Shown: positions 17,089 through 26,324, counted from the first letter of the stretch. The stretch: 64,000 bases of DNA from Komagataeibacter intermedius TF2 (GCF_000964425.1 NZ_BANF01000061.1:1-64000), one strand, 5' to 3'. The notes: a model not told the origin generated them from the letters alone. A program made the numbers and translations.

Positions 17089-17748
17089 TCACGAACGCAG
17101 GGCACGGATGGCGGCCTCCAGTTCCGTTACGCGATCATTTCCAATCCATGTCGCCTGTTCGCGCACCGCATGGCCAAGCTGGCGCATGTAGTCGCGCGCC
17201 GGGATTTCCACCCCGCCAAAGCTGGCCAGATGATCGGTGCCGAACTGCGTATCCAGAACGCTGTATCCCCCCAGCCGCAGGCGCGCGACAAGGTGGACAA
17301 GCGCGACCTTGGATGCATCACGCATGCGGCTGAACATGCTTTCACCAAAGAACGCCGCCCCGATCGCCACCCCATACAGGCCACCGACCAGCCTGCCGTC
17401 ATGGCGCACCTCCACGCTGTGGGCGTAGCCCATGTCATGCAACTGGCAGAACAGGCTGCGGATGCGTGGGCTGATCCATGTCGTCTCCCGCCCTGGCGCC
17501 GGTTCCGCGCAGCCATCCATGACGGCGGGGAAATCCTGATCTGCCACCACCGCAAAGCGCGCCGACAGCACCGTGCGCATGAGCCTGCGGCTGACATGAA
17601 ATCCGTCCAGCGGCAGGACACCACGCATTTCGGGGCAGAACCATTCCAGTTCGTCCGACATGGCGTCGGGCGCCATGGGAAACAGCCCCGCCATGTAGGC
17701 ACGCAGCATAAGTTCCGGCGTAATGGGAACCGTCTCTTGACCCGTCAT
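17089..17748 (-). CDS. aat: Leucyl/phenylalanyl-tRNA--protein transferase
   Basis: Aat adds leucine or phenylalanine from aminoacyl-tRNA to N-terminal Arg or Lys of proteins, creating an N-degron read by ClpS. The 219-residue product has the family motifs [16 protein letters not shown] at the N-terminus, [38 protein letters not shown], and [20 protein letters not shown], spanning the whole GNAT-like fold. The ATG at 17748 begins at the expected place; the longer open frame to 17826 overlaps the divergent gene's promoter. ClpS and ClpA, the downstream partners, are encoded in this window at 53.7-56.7 kb, so the tail-first degradation pathway is complete apart from ClpP. Confidence 0.95.
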   Translation of the reverse strand: MTGQETVPITPELMLRAYMAGLFPMAPDAMSDELEWFCPEMRGVLPLDGFHVSRRLMRTVLSARFAVVADQDFPAVMDGCAEPAPGRETTWISPRIRSLFCQLHDMGYAHSVEVRHDGRLVGGLYGVAIGAAFFGESMFSRMRDASKVALVHLVARLRLGGYSVLDTQFGTDHLASFGGVEIPARDYMRQLGHAVREQATWIGNDRVTELEAAIRALRS

Positions 17749-17831
17749 GTTCTTAGGATAACCCTTCCGCATGCTTTCATGGGCATAACGTCCCATCGCA
17801 TGCCCCCGTTTGGCAGGAGAAACCACCCCAT

Positions 17832-18806
17832 ATGTCCGATACCCGTCCCCGCCTGTTACTGACCCAGCGCCAGACCAGCACGGTCATGCAGCGCATTGAA
17901 CAGGATTTTAACATACCCGCCGTGCCCGAACGTCAACTGACAACGCGCGAACTGCTGGATACGGCACGTGCGTTCCAGCCACAGGCGATCCTGATTTCCA
18001 CCGGCCTGCCGCTGCGTGGCGATGACGTGCTGCTGCTGCCCGACAGCGTGAAGGTCGTGGCTACCGTAAGCGTCGGCACGGACCATCTGGACATTCCCGC
18101 CCTGCATGCGCGTGGCATCGTGGTGACCAATACGCCCGACGTGCTGACCGAATGCAATGCGGACATGGCCATCCTGCTGATGCTGGCGGCGGCACGGCGG
18201 GCGAGTGAATATGGCGCGCTGATGCGCAGGGGGTGGGGCCGGTCGCTGGCCATGGACGAACTGCTGGGCACGCGCATAAGCGGCAAGCGGCTGGGCATTG
18301 TCGGCATGGGCCGCATTGGCCGGGCCGTGGCGAAGCGTGCGCGCGGCTTCGACATGAACGTGATGTATTCCAACCGCCGCCGCCTGCCTGCCGACCAGGA
18401 AGCCGGGGCGACCTATTTCAGCACCGTGACCGACATGCTGCCGCATTGCGACATCCTGAGCCTGCACATGCCCGCCAGCCCCGAGACCGATGGCATGATC
18501 AATGCGGACCTGCTGTCACGCCTGCCGCGCGGGGCGATTTTCATCAATGCGGCGCGTGGGGCGCTGGTGGATGAAGATGCGCTGATCGATGCCCTGCGCA
18601 GCGGCCAGCTTGCCGCCGCCGGGCTGGATGTCTACCGCAACGAACCCAATCCCGACCCGCGCTTCCTTGAACTGCCCAATGTCTTCCTGACCCCCCATGT
18701 GGGCAGCGCGACGGTGGAAACACGCACCGACATGGGCATGCTGGCGGTAGACAACGTGGACGCCGTGCTGAATGGCCGCGATGCGCTGACGCCGGTCCGG
18801 GCCTGA
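17832..18806 (+). CDS. D-2-hydroxyacid dehydrogenase (glyoxylate/hydroxypyruvate reductase type)
   Basis: A 324-residue NAD(P)-dependent oxidoreductase of the D-isomer 2-hydroxyacid dehydrogenase family. The Rossmann motif is GMGRIG (residues 158-163). The catalytic triad is Arg242 ([13 protein letters not shown]), Glu271 (YRNEPNPDP) and His289 (FLTPHVGSA). The substrate-side motif [11 protein letters not shown] is that of glyoxylate/hydroxypyruvate reductases (GyaR/GhrB), so reduction of glyoxylate to glycolate or hydroxypyruvate to glycerate is likely; 2-ketogluconate reductase (TkrA-like) is a close alternative and would suit a sugar-acid-producing acetic acid bacterium. AGGAG 10 bases upstream supports the start. 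Confidence 0.9.
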   Translation: MSDTRPRLLLTQRQTSTVMQRIEQDFNIPAVPERQLTTRELLDTARAFQPQAILISTGLPLRGDDVLLLPDSVKVVATVSVGTDHLDIPALHARGIVVTNTPDVLTECNADMAILLMLAAARRASEYGALMRRGWGRSLAMDELLGTRISGKRLGIVGMGRIGRAVAKRARGFDMNVMYSNRRRLPADQEAGATYFSTVTDMLPHCDILSLHMPASPETDGMINADLLSRLPRGAIFINAARGALVDEDALIDALRSGQLAAAGLDVYRNEPNPDPRFLELPNVFLTPHVGSATVETRTDMGMLAVDNVDAVLNGRDALTPVRA

Positions 18807-18837
18807 TGGCGATGCAACAGCGGAAAGGGACAGGATC

Positions 18838-19026
18838 ATGATCGGACTGCCCGGCGTTTTTGTCGTATTCGCGCTGATCACGCTGCTGCTGCAGTATCTT
18901 GTCCCCCGTTACCACGGGGTACTGGATACACTGCTGGGGTTTTACGCGCTGTTCGCGCTGGTGGCCGCAATCATCGAACTGCGCGCCCACCCGAAACCCG
19001 CGCCCGGCGTGCCGGACAGATCATGA
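18838..19026 (+). CDS. Small two-helix membrane protein, unknown function
   Basis: A 62-residue protein with two predicted membrane helices (about residues 5-22 and 31-46) and a short charged C-terminal tail. I do not recognise it. The start at 18838 has ACAGGATC just upstream and sits 31 bp behind the dehydrogenase, so the two are probably cotranscribed. Codon positions show the same strong G/C bias as neighbours, which supports it being a real gene. A hairpin that looks like a terminator follows the stop codon. Confidence 0.65.
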   Translation: MIGLPGVFVVFALITLLLQYLVPRYHGVLDTLLGFYALFALVAAIIELRAHPKPAPGVPDRS

Positions 19027-19030
19027 AGAC

Positions 19031-19074
19031 GTTTCCGGCGCCGCCTTTTCAAAACAAAGACGGCACCGGAAAAC
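19031..19074. terminator. Hairpin between convergent genes, partial relative of the two-hairpin repeat (copy D)
   Basis: Arms GTTTCCGGCGCCG (19031-19043) and CGGCACCGGAAAAC (19061-19074) pair with one bulge and one G.U, enclosing a CCTTTTCAAAACAAAGA loop. The arm core GCCGCCTTTT is shared with the first hairpin of copies A and C, but the second hairpin is missing. It lies between the convergent small membrane protein and EcsC-family genes. Confidence 0.5.
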
Positions 19075-19089
19075 CCCTGTTCCCATCAA

Positions 19090-19941
19090 TCAGCTTTCGC
19101 GCATCTGCGCGGCCGCATGGGTCTTCAGGTCAATCGCGGTGCGACGGACTTCGGGTCCGTATTCGCGTTCCAGCCGACGGATGGTGAAATGCGCCTGCGC
19201 CACCGCACGGTAATGCGACAGGAACGCGACATTCAGCGACGCCCCGCACAGCGCACCGGCCACCGGCATCATCTGCAACGCGAATTTACGTGACAGGCCC
19301 AGCCCGTAATGGGTCGCGACCTCACTGACCAGCATGACGACCGGACGGCCACGCAGCATGGCGCGGGCGGAGAAATAACCCAGTTCGTTATCTTCGCCCT
19401 GTCCCTGCCCTTTTGACGCACCAAAGGGAAAGGCACGCAGCGCGAACACTTCCAGGCAGGCTGCGCGCGCCTCTTCCTGCGACAGGTCTTCACCCTGTTC
19501 GCGCGCGATGCGGGCGATTTCACGCATGATGGTCAGGGTGGTGAAACTGACATCCGCCATAAGCCCGGGCAGGCCGGTAAAGCCACCCACAGCCCCCGAT
19601 ACCGTGACGGCGGCCTTCAGGGCCGGGTCACGCCAGGCCGCCCCGTCATCAGGGGCGGCGGATACGTCACGGGGGCGGTCCATGCCGACAACCGCCAGAT
19701 CGAAGGCGCGGCGGATGGCGGTTTCGGCCGTGGCCTGCAGCCGCGCCTGCAGCGCCGGGGCCAGACCCAGCGTGCGCATGCCCAGCATGGCCGCCTGCCC
19801 CACGGCCCCACCCATGAGGTCGGCAAGGCGCACCAGCACGCCGCGCCCTGACTCGACCCGTTCCAGCGCCTGCTGGAGTTCAGTGATACACGCGCTGTCC
19901 AGCGTCAGCGGCGCCAGTTCGTTTGAGGAACCTGCACTCAT
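19090..19941 (-). CDS. EcsC family protein
   Basis: A 283-residue protein matching the EcsC family over its full length. The amphipathic central region (AVGGFTGLPGLMADVSFTTLTIMREIARIA) and FALRAFPFG, ARAMLRGRPVVMLVSEVATHYG and KFALQMMPVAGALCGASLN are conserved parts of the family. EcsC was named from the Bacillus ecsABC ABC-transporter operon, but stand-alone proteobacterial copies like this one have no assigned role. Two glycine/alanine-rich segments may insert into membranes. It has no transporter genes beside it. The start at 19941 is the first methionine before family similarity. Confidence 0.85.
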   Translation of the reverse strand: MSAGSSNELAPLTLDSACITELQQALERVESGRGVLVRLADLMGGAVGQAAMLGMRTLGLAPALQARLQATAETAIRRAFDLAVVGMDRPRDVSAAPDDGAAWRDPALKAAVTVSGAVGGFTGLPGLMADVSFTTLTIMREIARIAREQGEDLSQEEARAACLEVFALRAFPFGASKGQGQGEDNELGYFSARAMLRGRPVVMLVSEVATHYGLGLSRKFALQMMPVAGALCGASLNVAFLSHYRAVAQAHFTIRRLEREYGPEVRRTAIDLKTHAAAQMRES

Positions 19942-20122
19942 TACAATGCCCTTCGCCTGATCTTCCGTACCTTACGGACTGGTGCGCCCAGTCCGGCCAT
20001 GATGGCCGGACACGGGCAACCGCCCGCAACACCCATGCGGCAGTTCCCACCGTTTCAGCACCATGATGCCGTTCTTGCAACGTGCATCACCATGCCCACA
20101 GCCATGAAACGTGGCATGGGGC

Positions 20123-20536
20123 CTAGCTGTTCCAGCCACCCATCCGGCACAGGTGGCGCCAGTGCGCATCCGAAACCGGCACGACGGACAGCCGCGACTG
20201 CCGGATCAACGCCAGATCCGCAAGGTCCGGGTCGGCCTTCATCGCCGCCAGCGTGACCGGTTGCGGCATGGGACCGATGGCGCGCACGTCGACACAGACC
20301 CATTTGCCATCCGCCGCCGTGGGGTCGGGATAGGCGTCCCGCACCACCTCGACCACGCCCACGATCTCCCGGCCCACGTTGGAGTGATAGAAGAACGCCC
20401 GGTCGCCCACCCTCATGGCCGCCAGGTTTTTCTTCGCCTGATGGTTGCGCACGCCAGTCCACGGTTCAACGCCGTTTTCCACCTGCTCGGACCATGAAAA
20501 GGCATCGGGCTCGGACTTGATCAGCCAGTACGCCAT
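20123..20536 (-). CDS. EVE domain protein (modified-nucleotide binding fold)
   Basis: A 137-residue stand-alone EVE domain. The N-terminal MAYWLIKSEPDAFSW and the following GVRNHQAKKNLAAMRVGDRAFFYHSN are the family signature; the aromatic cage residues lie in these segments. EVE domains are relatives of PUA/YTH domains and are thought to recognise modified bases in DNA or RNA. The ATG at 20536 directly precedes YWLIKSEP. It lies 10 bp after the YciI-like gene on the same strand, and the pair is likely one transcript. This pairing of YciI and EVE genes is common in alphaproteobacteria. Confidence 0.92.
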   Translation of the reverse strand: MAYWLIKSEPDAFSWSEQVENGVEPWTGVRNHQAKKNLAAMRVGDRAFFYHSNVGREIVGVVEVVRDAYPDPTAADGKWVCVDVRAIGPMPQPVTLAAMKADPDLADLALIRQSRLSVVPVSDAHWRHLCRMGGWNS

Positions 20537-20546
20537 GACCGTTTTT

Positions 20547-20840
20547 TTACTCCACCCGAAGCCCATCACGAAAAACTGAACGGAACGGACGGATCACCAC
20601 GCTCTCGAACAGGTCAACCTTCGCATACGGGTCTTCCGCCGCGAATCCTTCCGCCGCGGCGCGGTCGGCCACGTCCACCACCAGCAGGCTGCCACAGGGG
20701 CGGTTTTCCGCGTCCAGCAGCGGGCCGCCATGAACAATGTGGCGCTTCCACCGTTCCAGATACGCCAGGTGGCGTTCGCGCGTTGCCTTGCGGGTTTCAA
20801 GGCTGGCGGGCCTGTCGGTACAAATGATCGCAAACAGCAT
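20547..20840 (-). CDS. YciI family protein
   Basis: A 97-residue ferredoxin-like-fold protein of the YciI family. It shows the conserved His-Leu region (RERHLAYLERWKRHIVHGGPL) with the histidine and the later aspartate (AAEDPYAKVDLFESVVIRPFR) that form the putative active site. YciI proteins are small enzymes or ligand-binding proteins with poorly known substrates. The ATG at 20840 follows an excellent ribosome binding site (AGGAGGAGAAAAC); the longer open frame upstream has no support. It leads a two-gene unit with the EVE protein and is divergent from the ccm operon. Confidence 0.9.
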   Translation of the reverse strand: MLFAIICTDRPASLETRKATRERHLAYLERWKRHIVHGGPLLDAENRPCGSLLVVDVADRAAAEGFAAEDPYAKVDLFESVVIRPFRSVFRDGLRVE

Positions 20841-21016
20841 GTTTTCTCCTCCTGTGGGCCAACCGTACCATGATGGGACAGGACTGGCCGTGTCTTTTTT
20901 AACGCGATAGTGTAGAGCAGGAAAACGCAAGCCCCCACCCACACCGGGGGGATGGCACGAATTTCTTGACCGTTTTCATCGCAGGGACAGGTGCCCCGGG
21001 CACGGATGGATCAACC

Positions 21017-21820
21017 TTGAACGCAACGCAGAGCCTTACCGCACGAACCGGTAACCTTTTTCACCGTTACGCCAATCCCGGCCGTTTCCTGCGCATGGGG
21101 GCGAAGCTGCAGCCATGGCTGACATGGCCCGCGCTGGTGCTGTCCGCCGCCGGAATCGTATGGGGACTGTTCTTCTCCCCCGCCGACTGGCAGCAGGGCG
21201 ACAGCGTGCGCATTATGTACGTGCATGTGCCGACCGCGTGGCTGGCCTCGTCCGGTTACATGGGGCTGGCGGTGTGTTCGCTGCTGTCACTGGTCTGGCG
21301 GCACCCGCTGGCGGACCTGGCTGCGGTGGAAATCGGGCCGGTGGGTGCGGCCATCACCGCGGTCTGCCTTGCCACCGGATCGCTGTGGGGCAAGCCGATG
21401 TGGGGCACGTGGTGGGTATGGGATGCCCGGCTGACATCCGTTCTGGTGCTGTTTTTCCTGTATCTGGGCCATATCGCGCTGATCCGTGCGTTCGATGAAC
21501 CACAGCGTGGCTACCGCGCCGCCGCCATACTGGGGCTGGCGGGCGCGGTTGACCTGCCGATCATCAAGTTCAGCGTACAGTGGTGGAATACCCTGCACCA
21601 GCCCGACAGCATCACGGTTACGGGGGCGCCGACCATGTCCACCTCCATGCTGTGGCCGCTGGGCCTGACCACGCTGGGCTTTACGCTGGGGTTTGGCGCG
21701 ATCGTGCTGGCCCGCCTGCGCGCATCGGTCATGGAAAGCCGCATCCGCACGATCCTGGCCGCCAGCCGTGGCCGCCAGTCCGCCAGTCCCGCACCCCAGC
21801 CTGACAGTGCCGCCGTATGA
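21017..21820 (+). CDS. ccmC: Heme exporter protein C (cytochrome c maturation)
   Basis: CcmC is an inner-membrane protein with six helices that, with CcmAB, loads heme onto CcmE. The tryptophan-rich heme-handling loop is visible as GKPMWGTWWVWDARLTS, flanked by the two external histidines in the YVHVPTAWLAS loop and the later WWNTLHQPDS loop. The start is uncertain: no ATG precedes the first helix, so a TTG at 21017 with GGATGGATC upstream was chosen (267 residues); another TTG lies at 20966. It is the first gene of a seven-gene operon ccmCDEFGHI. The ATPase CcmA and permease CcmB are not next to it and must be encoded elsewhere. Confidence 0.92.
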   Translation: MNATQSLTARTGNLFHRYANPGRFLRMGAKLQPWLTWPALVLSAAGIVWGLFFSPADWQQGDSVRIMYVHVPTAWLASSGYMGLAVCSLLSLVWRHPLADLAAVEIGPVGAAITAVCLATGSLWGKPMWGTWWVWDARLTSVLVLFFLYLGHIALIRAFDEPQRGYRAAAILGLAGAVDLPIIKFSVQWWNTLHQPDSITVTGAPTMSTSMLWPLGLTTLGFTLGFGAIVLARLRASVMESRIRTILAASRGRQSASPAPQPDSAAV

Positions 21821-21963
21821 CCCACCTGCCCTATATCCTGGCCGCCTATGGCCTGACGCTTGGCGTTGCGACGGTACTGTCCGTCAACGCCGCCGTCCGC
21901 CTGCGCAGGGCGCGCAGACGCCTGTCCGCCATTGAACAGCCCCGGACACGCCAGCCGTCATGA
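21817..21963 (+). CDS. ccmD: Heme exporter protein D
   Basis: A 48-residue protein with one membrane helix (about residues 8-28) and a basic cytoplasmic tail (RLRRARRRLS), exactly the CcmD pattern. The beginning MTHLPYILAAYGLTL matches the family's 'aYi..aY.vt' core. It helps release heme-loaded CcmE from CcmABC. The ATG overlaps the ccmC stop (ATGA) and its own stop overlaps the ccmE start in the same way. Position between ccmC and ccmE confirms the call. Confidence 0.92.
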   Translation: MTHLPYILAAYGLTLGVATVLSVNAAVRLRRARRRLSAIEQPRTRQPS

Positions 21964-22490
21964 CCCGCAAAAGCCGACGCCTGTGGCTGGTGGTGGCATG
22001 CATGATCGGACTTGGGTCCGCTGCTGCCCTCACCCTCAACGCCTTTTCATCCAATATCGTCTTTTTCATGGCCCCGTCGCAGGTCCATGCCAAGCCGCCG
22101 CCGGCTGACCGCACCATCCGCCTTGGCGGCATGGTCGTGGCCGGCAGCGTGCGGCGCGAGAAGGTGAAGGATTCACCCGTCAACCTGTTTGACGTAACCG
22201 ACGGGCAGGCCGCCGTGACCGTACGGTATGAAGGCATCCTGCCCGACCTGTTCCGCGAGGGGCAGAGCGTGGTTGCCGTGGGCACCGTCAGCCCCGACGG
22301 CACCTTCCGCGCCAGCGAGGTGCTGGCCAAGCATGACGAGACCTACATGCCCAAGGAAGTGGCCGAAGAACTGCGCCGCAGCGGCAAGTGGGACCCCCGT
22401 TTCGGCAAGGCCCCCGATGCGGCCAGCTGGAACACCATGACGGCGTCCGACACGAAAAAACCGGCCACCCCGACACCTGACGGAAACTGA
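21960..22490 (+). CDS. ccmE: Cytochrome c maturation heme chaperone CcmE
   Basis: A 176-residue heme chaperone with one N-terminal membrane helix (about residues 9-28) and a periplasmic OB-fold. The covalent heme-binding histidine is His125 in VLAKHDETYMP, with the heme-contact tyrosine at Tyr129. RLGGMVVAGSV and VRYEGILPDLFREGQ are family motifs. It takes heme from CcmC and hands it to CcmF. The C-terminal 40 residues are flexible and rich in threonine and lysine. It overlaps ccmD by four bases. Confidence 0.97.
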   Translation: MTRKSRRLWLVVACMIGLGSAAALTLNAFSSNIVFFMAPSQVHAKPPPADRTIRLGGMVVAGSVRREKVKDSPVNLFDVTDGQAAVTVRYEGILPDLFREGQSVVAVGTVSPDGTFRASEVLAKHDETYMPKEVAEELRRSGKWDPRFGKAPDAASWNTMTASDTKKPATPTPDGN

Positions 22491-22498
22491 CATCCGCA

Positions 22499-24478
22499 AT
22501 GAACCCGGAACTTGGAAATTTTGCACTGGCGCTGGCATGCTGCATGGCCGCCGGACAGGCCATCCTGCCCCTGATCGGGGCCAACCGGCGTGACGCGCGC
22601 CTGATGGCGCTGGCGCCTGCGCTGGCGGTGGGGCAGATGATCGCCCTGATCACTTCCTTTGCGTGCCTGATCCACGCGGCCATCACCAATGACTTTTCCG
22701 TGCAGAACGTGGCCGCCAACAGCGCGGTCAGCAAGCCGCTGCTGTACAAGATCACCGGCGTATGGGGCAACCATGAGGGATCGGTCCTGCTGTGGGCGAT
22801 GATCCTGTCGATCTGCGGTGGCGCCGTGGCGCTGTTCGGTCGCAACCTGCCATCCGCCCTGCAGGCGCGCGTGATCGCGGTGCTGGGCGGGGTTGCGGCG
22901 GGCTTTGAACTGTTCTGCCTGACCACGTCCAACCCGTTCGCCCGCGTATGGCCCGCGCCGCTGGATGGACAGGGCATGAACCCGCTGCTGCAGGACCCCG
23001 GCCTCGCGTTCCATCCGCCCATTCTCTACACCGGCTATGTCGGCTTTGCCGTGCCGTTCGCATTCGCCATCGCCGCCCTGATCGAGGGGCGAGTGGATGC
23101 GGCATGGGGCCGGTGGGTGCGGCCGTGGGCGGTGGCGGCATGGTGCTTCCTGACCTGCGGCATCGCCATGGGGTCGTGGTGGTCGTACTACGTGCTGGGC
23201 TGGGGTGGGTACTGGTTCTGGGACCCGGTGGAGAACGCCTCGCTGATTCCGTGGCTGACGGGCACGGCGCTGGTTCACTCCGCCATTGTGGTGGAAAAAC
23301 GCGAGGCGCTGAAGATCTGGACCGTGCTGCTGGCCATCGGCACGTTCTCGTTCTCGCTGTCCGGCACGTTCCTCGTACGGTCGGGCATCCTCAATTCCGT
23401 GCATGCCTTCGCCAATGACCCCGCGCGTGGCGTGTTCATCCTTGGCCTGCTCGCACTTGTCATTGGCGGATCGCTGCTGCTGTTCGCCATCCGCGCGCCG
23501 CAACTGACCACGGGGGGGCTGTTTTCGCCCGTATCGCGTGAGGGACTGCTGGTCCTGAACAACATCCTGCTGTGCTCGATCTGCGCGGTGGTGCTGACGG
23601 GCACGATGTACCCGCCCTTCATGTCGCTGCTGTTCGGCAAGACGATTTCGGTCGGCAAGCCGTTCTTTGACGCCACCACCATTCCGCTGGCCATACCGCT
23701 TATGGTGTTCATGGGGTTTGGCCCGATGGTGCCGTGGAAGCGGGCACAGATGTGGCCGGTGCTGCGCCGCCTGTGGTGGGCGGCCTGTGTGGCGCTGGTG
23801 GCGCTGGTTTTCGCGACCTTCCGCATGCGTGACATCCTGCCGGTGCTGGCAACCGCGACCGCCGTGTGGGTGATCTGTTCCAGCATCGCCGATATTGCCG
23901 AGCGGCTGCGCCTGTTCCGACAGCCGCTGGCGCAGAGCTGGCAACGCGCCCGCAGCCTGCCGCGCGCGGTGTTCGGCGCGGCGCTGGCCCATGCGGGCGT
24001 TGGCATTGTCGTGCTGGGCATTGCCGGCATGTCGCAGGCGGCCCACCGTATTGTGGAAGTGCATGTGGGCGAGAGCGAGATGCTGGCCGGTGACAGCTGG
24101 ACGCTGACCGACGTGCATCCGGCGGAAGGCCCGAACTACAGCGCGCTGGTCGCGACCATCGAGGTCCGCCATAACGGCCGCCTGATCACGACGCTGCATC
24201 CTTCCAAGCGCACATTCGCCAGCCAGCACCAGACCACCACGGAAGTCGCGATCCATACCAATCTGATGGCTGACATCTATGGCGTGCTGGGCGACAAGCA
24301 TGGGGATGACGCCAACCCGACCTACGTGCTGCGCCTGCATTACAACCCGCTGGCGCCGTGGATGTGGCTGGGCGGGCTGATCATGGCCTTTGGCGGGGCG
24401 CTGTCGCTGTCCGACCGGCGCGTGCGCGTCGGTGCGCCACGCCGGGCGAAAACCGTTGATGTGGTGGTGGCGCAATGA
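22499..24478 (+). CDS. ccmF: Cytochrome c heme lyase CcmF
   Basis: A 659-residue multi-spanning membrane protein with about 15 helices that attaches heme to apocytochrome c. The heme-handling WWD domain is WGGYWFWDPVENASLIPWL, preceded by the GSWWSYYVLGWG stretch. Conserved periplasmic histidines occur in VWGNHEGSVLLWAM and in the GTALVHSAIV region. The C-terminal periplasmic domain (after about residue 500) is complete. It lies 8 bp after ccmE and overlaps the start of the thioredoxin-like ccmG by four bases. Confidence 0.97.
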   Translation: MNPELGNFALALACCMAAGQAILPLIGANRRDARLMALAPALAVGQMIALITSFACLIHAAITNDFSVQNVAANSAVSKPLLYKITGVWGNHEGSVLLWAMILSICGGAVALFGRNLPSALQARVIAVLGGVAAGFELFCLTTSNPFARVWPAPLDGQGMNPLLQDPGLAFHPPILYTGYVGFAVPFAFAIAALIEGRVDAAWGRWVRPWAVAAWCFLTCGIAMGSWWSYYVLGWGGYWFWDPVENASLIPWLTGTALVHSAIVVEKREALKIWTVLLAIGTFSFSLSGTFLVRSGILNSVHAFANDPARGVFILGLLALVIGGSLLLFAIRAPQLTTGGLFSPVSREGLLVLNNILLCSICAVVLTGTMYPPFMSLLFGKTISVGKPFFDATTIPLAIPLMVFMGFGPMVPWKRAQMWPVLRRLWWAACVALVALVFATFRMRDILPVLATATAVWVICSSIADIAERLRLFRQPLAQSWQRARSLPRAVFGAALAHAGVGIVVLGIAGMSQAAHRIVEVHVGESEMLAGDSWTLTDVHPAEGPNYSALVATIEVRHNGRLITTLHPSKRTFASQHQTTTEVAIHTNLMADIYGVLGDKHGDDANPTYVLRLHYNPLAPWMWLGGLIMAFGGALSLSDRRVRVGAPRRAKTVDVVVAQ

Positions 24479-25047
24479 GCGGCCAGCCGTCTTCCCCCAC
24501 CCGCCGCCGCCTGCTGATGGCGGCCCCGCTGGTTGTTGCTGGCGGGGTGGGCGTGGGGTTCTGGCGCATGCTGTCGGGCATGACAAAGGGATCTTTCGAC
24601 CCGCATGACATTCATGCCCCGGCGCTGAACCGCCCGGTGCCGGATTTCGCCCTGCCGGACCAGGCGCCGGGACAGGGCTTTTCCGCGCAGGACCTGCGTG
24701 CGCTGAAATCCCCGGTGCTGGTGAACTATTTCGCGTCATGGTGCATTCCGTGTGTTGCCGAAATGCCGGTGCTGAACGCGCTGAAGGAACGGCTGCCGAT
24801 CTGGGGCATTGCGTACAAGGACAAGCCCGAACACGCGCTGGGCTTCGTGCAGCGCGCGGGTAATCCCTATGCCCGCATTGCTGCCGACCGTGACGGGCTG
24901 GCTGCGATTGACTGGGGTGTGTCCGGCGTGCCGGAAACCTTCCTGATCGGCCCGGGCGGCGTAATCCGCTGGCATACGGCATCGCCCATTACCGAAACCA
25001 TGATCACCAGCACGATCATGCCGCTGGCGGACAGCCTGAAGCCATGA
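24475..25047 (+). CDS. ccmG: Thiol:disulfide interchange protein CcmG/DsbE
   Basis: A membrane-anchored thioredoxin-fold protein of 190 residues that keeps apocytochrome c cysteines reduced. The N-terminal helix (about residues 13-30) anchors it; the active site is Cys90-Ile-Pro-Cys93 within NYFASWCIPCVAEMP, and the cis-proline loop is GVSGVPETFLI. The conserved acidic residue region follows as usual for DsbE. The CIPC dipeptide differs from the common CPTC or CVPC of the family but keeps the redox cysteines. It starts within the ccmF stop codon and ends overlapping ccmH by four bases. Confidence 0.95.
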   Translation: MSGQPSSPTRRRLLMAAPLVVAGGVGVGFWRMLSGMTKGSFDPHDIHAPALNRPVPDFALPDQAPGQGFSAQDLRALKSPVLVNYFASWCIPCVAEMPVLNALKERLPIWGIAYKDKPEHALGFVQRAGNPYARIAADRDGLAAIDWGVSGVPETFLIGPGGVIRWHTASPITETMITSTIMPLADSLKP

Positions 25048-25523
25048 AAACACATTCCCTGCGCCGTTATGGCGTAATTGCCCTGCTGGCCTGCCTGCTG
25101 TTTGCCCCGTTTGTGGCGATGGCGGTGGACGACCCGTCGGAAATGCTGCCCGACCCGGCGCAGGAACAGCGCGCCGAGGCCATCGGGTCGCAGTTGCGCT
25201 GCCTTGTGTGCCAGAACGAGTCGATCGAGGACAGCAGCGCCGACCTGGCCCGTGACCTGCGCCACGTCGTGCGCGAACACGTGGCCAGGGGCGAAAGCAA
25301 CCGGCAGATCATGGACTGGATGGTCAACCGCTATGGCAACTTCATTCGCCTCAGGCCACCGCTGACCGTTGGCACGCTGCTGCTGTGGGTCATGCCGCTG
25401 CTGGCCCTGTGCATTGGCATTGGCGTGGCGTGGTGGACATTCCGCAGGCCCCGCACGGTAACGCCCACGCCCCTGACGGACGAGGAACGCCGCCGTCTGT
25501 CCGACCTGACCGAAACACGCTGA
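25044..25523 (+). CDS. ccmH: Cytochrome c-type biogenesis protein CcmH (thiol-reducing subunit)
   Basis: A 159-residue protein with a signal sequence (MKTHSLRR... to about AVDD), a small three-helix domain with the redox motif LRCLVCQNESIEDS (Cys53 and Cys56), and a C-terminal membrane helix (about residues 111-131). It works with CcmG and CcmF to reduce and present the CxxCH site. The conserved DLRHVVREHVARGESNRQI and MVNRYGNFIRLRPP segments follow. This is the short alphaproteobacterial form; the TPR part is a separate gene, ccmI, downstream. Confidence 0.96.
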   Translation: MKTHSLRRYGVIALLACLLFAPFVAMAVDDPSEMLPDPAQEQRAEAIGSQLRCLVCQNESIEDSSADLARDLRHVVREHVARGESNRQIMDWMVNRYGNFIRLRPPLTVGTLLLWVMPLLALCIGIGVAWWTFRRPRTVTPTPLTDEERRRLSDLTETR

Positions 25524-25530
25524 GAGTTAC

Positions 25531-26253
25531 ATGATCTGGATTGGTATCTGCCTGCTTGGCGTGATCGCACTGCTGCCCGCGCTGATCTCGTTCCGCCGCA
25601 CGACCCTGTTGCGGGATGAACGCGAAACGGCGCTTGTCCTGCATCAGGCGCAGCTTGCGGAACTGGAGCGAGATCTGGTCGAGGGCATGATCGCGCCCTC
25701 CGAACATGACAGTGCGCGGCTGGAAATCCAGCGGCGCCTGCTGGGCACGGACATGCTGCCTGCCTTCGTCGCGGGACAGGGGGCGTCCACCGGGGTCATT
25801 ACCGCAGCCCTGATCGCGCTGCCGGTTGCCGCCATCGGACTGTATCTGACGGTCGGGCATCCGTCGCTTCCGGCCCAGCCACTGGCCCCGCGCCTTGTGG
25901 CGCTACAGCATGAAGACCACCGCAATGATGCGATCATCGACCGCCTGCGCGACCAGCTGAAACAGATCCCGGCCGGTGATCCCAGCCTGTTTCAGGGCTA
26001 CGTGCTGCTGGGTCAGGCCGAAGCCGGGCGCGACCATTACGCCGCTGCGGCGCAGGCATGGCGCAGCGCCATAGAGCAGCGCTTCGACCCCGAAGTCGCC
26101 GCCCGTGCGGCGGAAGCGCAGATGATGGCCGATGGCGGCCATATCTCGCCCGAGACGGCGGATCTGTACCGCCGCGCGCTGGATGCGGCCCCGCCAAATG
26201 CACCGTGGCGCATGACGGTGCAGCAGCGCATTGCGCAGTCCGAACATCAATAA
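25531..26253 (+). CDS. ccmI: Cytochrome c-type biogenesis protein CcmI (TPR apocytochrome chaperone)
   Basis: A 240-residue protein with two membrane helices (about residues 3-20 and 89-109) and a C-terminal TPR domain. The loop between the helices is coiled-coil-like and charged (ALVLHQAQLAELERDLVEG), typical of CcmI. The TPR region (about residues 150-235) contains FQGYVLLGQAEAGRDHYAAA and binds the C-terminal helix of apocytochromes. It is the last ccm gene, 7 bp after ccmH. No terminator is visible between it and sdhAF4. Confidence 0.92.
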   Translation: MIWIGICLLGVIALLPALISFRRTTLLRDERETALVLHQAQLAELERDLVEGMIAPSEHDSARLEIQRRLLGTDMLPAFVAGQGASTGVITAALIALPVAAIGLYLTVGHPSLPAQPLAPRLVALQHEDHRNDAIIDRLRDQLKQIPAGDPSLFQGYVLLGQAEAGRDHYAAAAQAWRSAIEQRFDPEVAARAAEAQMMADGGHISPETADLYRRALDAAPPNAPWRMTVQQRIAQSEHQ

Positions 26254-26324
26254 CGCGCTATCCCGGCGCCCGTGAAGGCGTTTTGGGCTTGCCAGTTTCA
26301 TGGCGTTGGGCGGAAACTGATGCC

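Noticed and set aside
22343-24982. An 879-codon open frame opposite ccmF and ccmG
   Set aside because: Low-complexity Arg/Gln/His/Pro composition; the opposite strand carries complete ccmF and ccmG genes with their active sites.
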